DNA of 9,679 bases, from the NCBI GenBank assembly GCA_016840905.1, contig JAEORM010000276.1:1-9679 (forward strand), given 5' to 3'. Positions 6,262 to 9,679 of the stretch are shown piece by piece (the first letter of the stretch is position 1; every line of letters starts with the position of its first letter). Below the pieces are notes generated by a model that worked only from the letters and a program-made list of their open reading frames with translations, was not told the DNA's origin and ran no database searches. Made by a program: the position numbers and the translations under genes. The DNA comes from Candidatus Gerdarchaeota archaeon (GTDB lineage Archaea; Asgardarchaeota; Heimdallarchaeia; JABLTI01).

Positions 6262-8346
6262 ATGAGTTTATTACCTGATAGAATGAAAACAGTAAAGGTT
6301 ATCGTTCCACAAGAGTATACTCGAAACACTCTTAGATTCCTATCTACTTGTGAAGATATTGAGATTATAGATGTTCAAAAGAAACCTTTTGATCTCTCCT
6401 CAACTGACAATGGTCAAATAATTAAAGACTTGTCAGAAAAATTCACTAAAGTAATAGAGAATTTTGAAATATCTGAAAAAGTAGGCAAAATAAAGAAGAA
6501 AGTTCAAATTGATGATTCTGATTTTAAGAACATTCTTTCAGATATTGAAGGCGTAACAAAAGAGGTTATAGTAAAATTAGCCCAATTAGATGATCGAGTT
6601 ATTTTGGCGGAACAAGAGTTAAAGAAGAATAAATCAGTAATTGAAATCGCTCAAAACCTCATACCCTTTGGTTTTAGTTTTGAAGATTTAGATGATGAGC
6701 GACCATATTTTAATATAACAATTGGTCGATTAGAGACAAAACGTGTTTCCAGATTCAAATGGAATCTAGATGCAATTACTGATAGTAATTATGTGCTAAA
6801 AGAATCAATGATTGAAGGCAATTATTCATTCATAGCTATCGGCACTCTTGAAAGATATCAAGATGATCTTAATCGCTTACTTGCGGCATATGGTTTTGAG
6901 AAATCAGCAATTCCTGAACGCATAGGTGGCGATCCTGAGAAAGTGGTAATTAAGAGTAAAGAGAAAATCGTAGAATTACAACAAAAAATTGTTGAATTAA
7001 AGAAAGAAGCAGATAGCATAATTAAAACTCATGGAGCAGAAATACTTGTTTTTGGCGAACAATTAGAAATAGAACAAAATTATCTTAAAATCTCCAATAT
7101 GATGCGTCATACTAAACGAAATGCTGCTTTTTGGGCTTGGATACCAACTAAACGAACAAAACGATTTGAATCTGGTATTAATAAAGTAACTGAGGGTCAT
7201 GCGATAGTTGAATTCTCAAAACCTGTTTTCGAAGAAAGCGAGTATCCTACCAAAACTTCTGTACCAAAATTTGCTCGTATATATGATGGTTTAGTGAATG
7301 CTTATGGAACTCCTGGTTATAATGAATTTAACACAGCTATTCTTTTACAGATTTTCTTCCCAATAATGTTTGGAATTATGTTTGCTGATGTAGGTCATGG
7401 ACTTTTATTCACATTATTAGGATTTTATGGTATGAGTTTACAAAATAAGAAATTAGGTGGCACTGGATTCATGGATGAGATCAAGGGTTACTTCAAGAGT
7501 GGTTATATGCTAATCATTGTATCAGGCATTTCAGCCATGGTATTTGGAGTTCTTTTTGGTTCGTATTTCGGTGCAACACATGAAGTAGCTAGTTTTGTAC
7601 CTGAGTACCTTTGGTTCTCCCCAGAACATGGAGAACATAATGGCGCTTCTGCTGTTATTTTAATGCTCGAACTTTCATTACTCATCGGTATGGTTCACAT
7701 GACGATTGGATACATCTTGCGTTTCATCAATAATATCAGACATAAACATTATACTGAAGCAATCCTAGTGACTCTAATGTGGGCTATTTTCCATTGGGCA
7801 CTTTTCATATTAGTCTTTACTTTCGGGACAAACTTCATGGAATGGTTCAAATGGGATAAAGCTGGAACATTTGATCTAGCACTTCTTTCAATAAATGGAC
7901 AAGCGATACAGTTCTTTACAATAAATCATGCTTTACTCTTCTTTGTAATAGCTTTCGTTGGACCAATGATAGTGATGTCCGTTTACCTGTTAATACATGG
8001 TAAATTAGACGGTTTAGCAGAATTGCTTGAACTATTACTTTCAACCTTATCAAATACTGTAAGCTATGCACGAATTTTCGCTATGAATGCTGTACATGGA
8101 GCTTTAAGCTATATTTTCACCTTCAAGATGTTCACAGGTGAAGAATCTGGTTTAGGTGTAGTTAATTATATCGGTATGGCTATTGGTGCATTAGTTATAC
8201 TGGTTTTAGAAGGATTGTTCTCATTCATTCAAACACTGAGATTGCAGTGGGTAGAATTCTTCTCCAAAGTTGGTTATAAAGGAACAGGCACTAAATTCCA
8301 TGCGTTAGCTATTGAGAGGAAATATTCCTCTGTTCTTTTCAAATAA
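6262..8346 (+). CDS. atpI: A/V-type ATP synthase subunit I
   Basis: The stator membrane subunit (homologue of V-ATPase subunit a) provides the ion half-channels next to the K ring. Numbering is from ATG 6262 (694 residues). About 340 cytoplasmic residues, rich in charged coiled coil, are followed by a polytopic membrane domain. The hallmark 'FPIMFGIMFADVGHGLL' contains D376-V-G-H379. The essential arginines are visible: R604 in 'SYARIFAMNAVHG' and R660 in 'TLRLQWVEFFSKVG'. The frame is open to an ATG at 6199, directly after an in-frame TAA, which would add 21 residues. I prefer 6262 because it yields 'MSLLPDRMKTVKV', matching the family's usual short start before the PE/PDRM block. It also has AGGTG 9 nt upstream (6248-6252). 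The 6199 start has only a weak AGAAG. Subunits C and K lie upstream; the gene ends in a bidirectional terminator. Confidence 0.93.
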   Translation: MSLLPDRMKTVKVIVPQEYTRNTLRFLSTCEDIEIIDVQKKPFDLSSTDNGQIIKDLSEKFTKVIENFEISEKVGKIKKKVQIDDSDFKNILSDIEGVTKEVIVKLAQLDDRVILAEQELKKNKSVIEIAQNLIPFGFSFEDLDDERPYFNITIGRLETKRVSRFKWNLDAITDSNYVLKESMIEGNYSFIAIGTLERYQDDLNRLLAAYGFEKSAIPERIGGDPEKVVIKSKEKIVELQQKIVELKKEADSIIKTHGAEILVFGEQLEIEQNYLKISNMMRHTKRNAAFWAWIPTKRTKRFESGINKVTEGHAIVEFSKPVFEESEYPTKTSVPKFARIYDGLVNAYGTPGYNEFNTAILLQIFFPIMFGIMFADVGHGLLFTLLGFYGMSLQNKKLGGTGFMDEIKGYFKSGYMLIIVSGISAMVFGVLFGSYFGATHEVASFVPEYLWFSPEHGEHNGASAVILMLELSLLIGMVHMTIGYILRFINNIRHKHYTEAILVTLMWAIFHWALFILVFTFGTNFMEWFKWDKAGTFDLALLSINGQAIQFFTINHALLFFVIAFVGPMIVMSVYLLIHGKLDGLAELLELLLSTLSNTVSYARIFAMNAVHGALSYIFTFKMFTGEESGLGVVNYIGMAIGALVILVLEGLFSFIQTLRLQWVEFFSKVGYKGTGTKFHALAIERKYSSVLFK

Positions 8347-8350
8347 AGAG

Positions 8351-8386
8351 AAAAAACAGATCTGCTTTTAGCAGATTCTTTTTTAT
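8351..8386. terminator. Bidirectional terminator between subunit I and zinc-finger gene
   Basis: ATCTGC-TTTTA-GCAGAT (8360-8376) is a 6-bp perfect hairpin. On the plus strand it is followed by TCTTTTTTATTTTTT. On the minus strand it is followed by CTGTTTTTT, from the A-run at 8351-8356. It can therefore end both convergent transcripts. Confidence 0.7.
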
Positions 8387-8417
8387 TTTTTAATTTTTGA
8401 TTGTAAAAGTTTTTTTT

Positions 8418-8438
8418 GAGGAGTCTTTAGAACTCCTC
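8418..8438. repeat. Inverted repeat in the 3' flank of the zinc-finger gene
   Basis: GAGGAGT-CTTTAGA-ACTCCTC gives a perfect 7-bp stem with a 7-nt loop, 22 nt past the zinc-finger stop codon. Neither strand has a T-run immediately after it, so it is not a classical terminator. It may be a 3'-UTR stem of the minus-strand transcript. Confidence 0.5.
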
Positions 8439-8460
8439 TAAAATTATAAGAAAAAATGTA

Positions 8461-8757
8461 TTAAAAACTGAATTCGAATTCTTCTTCTTTTGGTTCAGGT
8501 TTCACTCTTCGAGCAGCATCAGCGATGATTTCAGGGTGGTTTTCTTTGACATGGTCACGCCAATTCTTAACCCAAATACCACAATAACAACACATATATT
8601 TCTCTTCATTTTCTTCCTTCTTCTCAACATACTTAAGATACTTAGGATGTCTGCGTTTCATATGGTCTTCTTCATCATCTATGAGGCTTTGACAAATTTT
8701 GCATATTTTTATTCCATCTTTTCTTCTCACAATGAAGTCATTCATATTTTTAGTCAT
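8461..8757 (-). CDS. Small tandem C2H2 zinc-finger protein
   Basis: A 98-residue protein with two zinc fingers of identical spacing, C-x2-C-x9-H-x4-H, each ending in His-Pro. The first is 'CKICQSLIDDEEDHMKRRHP'; the second runs from 'CCYC' to 'KENHP'. They are joined by a charged Lys/Glu linker, and an acidic tail (EEEFEFSF) follows. It may bind nucleic acid or protein; no named family is recognised and I assign no function. The frame is open 12 codons upstream to an ATG at 8793. I chose ATG 8757 ('MTKNMNDF') because a GGGGGG run, which can pair with the anti-Shine-Dalgarno using a G-U, lies 7 nt before it. The leader carries repeated TGCACT/AGTGC motifs that could be self-regulatory. It is divergent from uL22 and convergent with subunit I. 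Confidence 0.82.
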   Translation of the reverse strand: MTKNMNDFIVRRKDGIKICKICQSLIDDEEDHMKRRHPKYLKYVEKKEENEEKYMCCYCGIWVKNWRDHVKENHPEIIADAARRVKPEPKEEEFEFSF

Positions 8758-8764
8758 AACAAAG

Positions 8765-8775
8765 CCCCCCGGCTT
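8765..8775 (-). promoter_or_regulatory. Ribosome binding site of the zinc-finger gene within a small hairpin
   Basis: On the minus strand AAGCCGGGGGGCTT holds a G6 run 7 nt before the ATG at 8757. The AAGCC and GGCTT arms can pair around the central Gs, so ribosome access could depend on RNA folding. The stem is short (5 bp), so its effect is uncertain. Confidence 0.4.
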
Positions 8776-8782
8776 AAAGCAA

Positions 8783-8858
8783 GTGCTTAGCATGCACTTT
8801 GTCTAATAACAGGGATAATTAGTGTTTTTTTGCACTAGTTATTAAATAGGTGCTTAGC
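8783..8858. repeat. Cluster of TGCACT/AGTGC motifs and 9-nt direct repeat
   Basis: GTGCTTAGC occurs at 8783-8791 and again at 8850-8858. AAGTGC...GCACTT forms an inverted repeat at 8782-8799. ATAATTAGTG-T7G-CACTAGTTAT forms a 10-bp inverted repeat with one wobble at 8815-8842. TGCACT occurs at 8793 and 8831, and again outside this cluster at 8937. The set spans the predicted start site and leader of the zinc-finger gene, where operators would be expected. Confidence 0.6.
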
Positions 8859-8860
8859 TA

Positions 8861-8880
8861 TTATATAAACCCTTTCCCTT
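8861..8880 (-). promoter_or_regulatory. Strong BRE/TATA promoter of the zinc-finger gene
   Basis: Read on the minus strand, AAGGGAAAGGGTTTATATAA combines a purine-rich BRE-like block with TTTATATAA, matching the archaeal TATA consensus. Transcription should start near 8838-8840, giving a leader of about 80 nt that contains the repeat cluster and the folded ribosome binding site. Confidence 0.65.
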
Positions 8881-8904
8881 ATTATACTCGATTTTTGCTA
8901 AAAC

Positions 8905-8927
8905 AGAAACTTAGAAACTAATATATT
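8905..8927 (+). promoter_or_regulatory. Possible plus-strand promoter with AGAAACT direct repeat
   Basis: AGAAACT is repeated at 8905-8911 and 8913-8919, directly followed by an A/T element (TAATATATT). This could be a BRE/TATA pair driving a transcript toward uL22 from about 8950, but the evidence is pattern only. A second, nearer candidate is TTTTTAAA at 9016-9023. Between the two I see no other recognisable feature. Confidence 0.3.
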
Positions 8928-9051
8928 CTTGTTTATTGCACTTGAATAAAATTCATAATAAATTTACTTGAGATTTTTTCTTGTCCTCGCTAAAATCCTA
9001 GTAAAAGACGCAAGATTTTTAAAGAGAACATTCTTGTTTGTGGTTACTGCA

Positions 9052-9223
9052 ACGCTGAACTTCTTTAAGCGTATGCATATTGGACTCCGACCTTGCATTA
9101 GTTATGCAGAAGGGGGGTCAAGCCTTTAGTAAGGCTCCAGATGTAAACTAAAACCTTCTGGATTAAATCAATAAATAAAACGGGATTATCCCACAACAAA
9201 ACCGTTAGTCGTCTTTACGATTA
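9052..9223 (+). ncRNA. Structured RNA region upstream of uL22 (leader or independent RNA)
   Basis: This gene-free stretch is dense in complementary arms. ACGCT/AGCGT pairs across 9052-9072. An extended stem at 9083-9119 has GACTCC/GGGGTC, then CCTT/AAGG, then GCAT/ATGC around loop TAGTT, with 2-nt bulges. AGCCTT-TAGT-AAGGCT forms at 9121-9136. CCAGA pairs with TCTGG at 9137-9161. TAGTCGT-CTTT-ACGATTA with one wobble forms at 9206-9223. CAGAAGG (9107-9113) is also perfectly complementary to CCTTCTG (9154-9160), an alternative that would break the long stem. No known RNA family is recognised. It may be the uL22 mRNA leader or a separate small RNA. Confidence 0.45.
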
Positions 9224-9248
9224 GTGTAGTTAAAAAATAATTAGATAT

Positions 9249-9252
9249 GAGG
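9249..9252 (+). promoter_or_regulatory. uL22 ribosome binding site
   Basis: GAGG lies 8 nt before the ATG at 9261. It selects this ATG over the in-frame ATG at 9255, which would be only 2 nt away. Confidence 0.6.
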
Positions 9253-9260
9253 AAATGCTA

Positions 9261-9679
9261 ATGCCACAATATGGATACTCGATTTTCGGACTTGATCCGG
9301 ATCGTACTGCCATTGCAAGCGCACGAGAAGCTGATATTAGTCCTAAAGCTGCAAGAGAGATTTGCAATACTATTAAGGGCATGTTTCTTGATAAGGCGAA
9401 AGAATACCTAGATGAGGTTGTACAGATGAAACAAGCTGTTCCTTACAAACGACATAAGAAACATGTTGCCCATCGTAAAGAGCTTACTGGCTGGCCAAGT
9501 GGTCGCTATCCAGTGAAAGCCGCAAAGAGAATCCTTGAAGTACTAAATAACGCTGAAAATAATGCTGAGTTCAAGGGTCTTGATGTTGAACGAATGAAGA
9601 TTATACATGCAAGTAGCCAAAAAGGAATGGTCTTAAAACGATTCTTCCCACGAGCTCAAGGATCATCTTCTCCCAAATA
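9261..9679 (+). CDS. rpl22: Ribosomal protein uL22 (archaeal type), 3' end cut by window
   Basis: Large-subunit ribosomal protein uL22 binds 23S rRNA, and its long hairpin lines the peptide exit tunnel. The 139 visible codons show the archaeal/eukaryotic form: 'YGYSIFGLDPDRTAIASARE' at the N-terminus, 'ISPKAAREICNTIKGM', the basic 'YKRHKKHVAHRK', 'GRYPVKAAKRILEVL', and the tunnel-region 'FFPRAQG' near the cut. The last full codon is a Lys, and the end, typically a further 10-15 or more residues, is outside the window. In most archaea uL22 follows uS19 inside a long ribosomal operon. Here the upstream side is a 503-base non-coding stretch and a divergent gene, so uL22 heads its own transcription unit. 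The start is fixed by GAGG at 8 nt. Confidence 0.95.
   Translation, partial: MPQYGYSIFGLDPDRTAIASAREADISPKAAREICNTIKGMFLDKAKEYLDEVVQMKQAVPYKRHKKHVAHRKELTGWPSGRYPVKAAKRILEVLNNAENNAEFKGLDVERMKIIHASSQKGMVLKRFFPRAQGSSSPK

Noticed and set aside
9073..9129. An 18-codon mini-frame starting at an ATG at 9073 upstream of uL22 (possible leader peptide)
   Set aside because: There is no ribosome site, and the frame coincides with the arms of the predicted RNA stems. Such short frames are expected by chance.
8881..9260. tRNA, SRP RNA, RNase P RNA or C/D box RNA in the non-coding stretch
   Set aside because: I found no T-loop consensus, no SRP domain IV core, no RNase P conserved blocks and no paired C/D boxes. 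An ACA after a small GGGA/TCCC hairpin is too weak for an H/ACA call.
1..9679. Mobile elements, CRISPR arrays, toxin-antitoxin or phage defence genes
   Set aside because: There are no regularly spaced repeats, transposase frames or terminal inverted repeats. All sizeable genes are housekeeping-like or a small zinc-finger protein.

Overview
The window is a low-GC (roughly one-third G+C), gene-dense piece of an archaeal chromosome. The archaeal assignment rests on an A/V-type ATP synthase with C, K and I subunits, an archaeal/eukaryotic-type ribosomal protein uL22, TATA/BRE-like promoter elements, a mix of Shine-Dalgarno-led and apparently leaderless genes, and a small tandem C2H2 zinc-finger protein. 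The broken-up ATPase order and detached uL22 gene fit a deep archaeal lineage, possibly Asgard-like. I cannot prove the lineage from this window, and that part is a low-confidence inference.

Layout, left to right. (1) 11-2826, minus strand: a two-gene operon, tldD then tldE, coding for the two halves of the TldD/TldE metalloprotease. The tldE ribosome binding site lies inside the last codons of tldD. (2) 2827-3055: a divergent promoter region with a perfect 7-bp dyad upstream of the ATPase genes. (3) 3056-8346, plus strand: A-type ATP synthase subunit C, the proteolipid subunit K, a PLP-dependent class I/II aminotransferase, and subunit I. The K gene has no ATG, GTG or TTG codon anywhere in its frame, so start-codon-based ORF finders miss it. 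It appears to start at ATT behind a 9-nt perfect Shine-Dalgarno. K, the aminotransferase and subunit I each look separately transcribed: TATA-like boxes precede each, and hairpin plus T-run terminators follow each. (4) 8461-8757, minus strand: a 98-residue protein with two identical-spacing C2H2 zinc fingers, convergent with subunit I across a bidirectional terminator. (5) 8758-9260: a 503-base gene-free stretch with a strong minus-strand promoter surrounded by repeated TGCACT/AGTGC motifs, then a run of hairpins just upstream of uL22. (6) 9261 to the window end: the 5' part of the uL22 gene.

How it works together: subunit I (stator a-like membrane subunit), K (rotor ring) and C (the socket joining ring to central stalk) form the membrane and coupling part of the rotary ATP synthase. 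The catalytic and stalk subunits (A, B, D, E, F, H) are not in the window. The aminotransferase, protease and zinc-finger protein have no evident functional link to the ATPase. The most noteworthy signals are the non-canonical start of atpK and the structured RNA region upstream of uL22.
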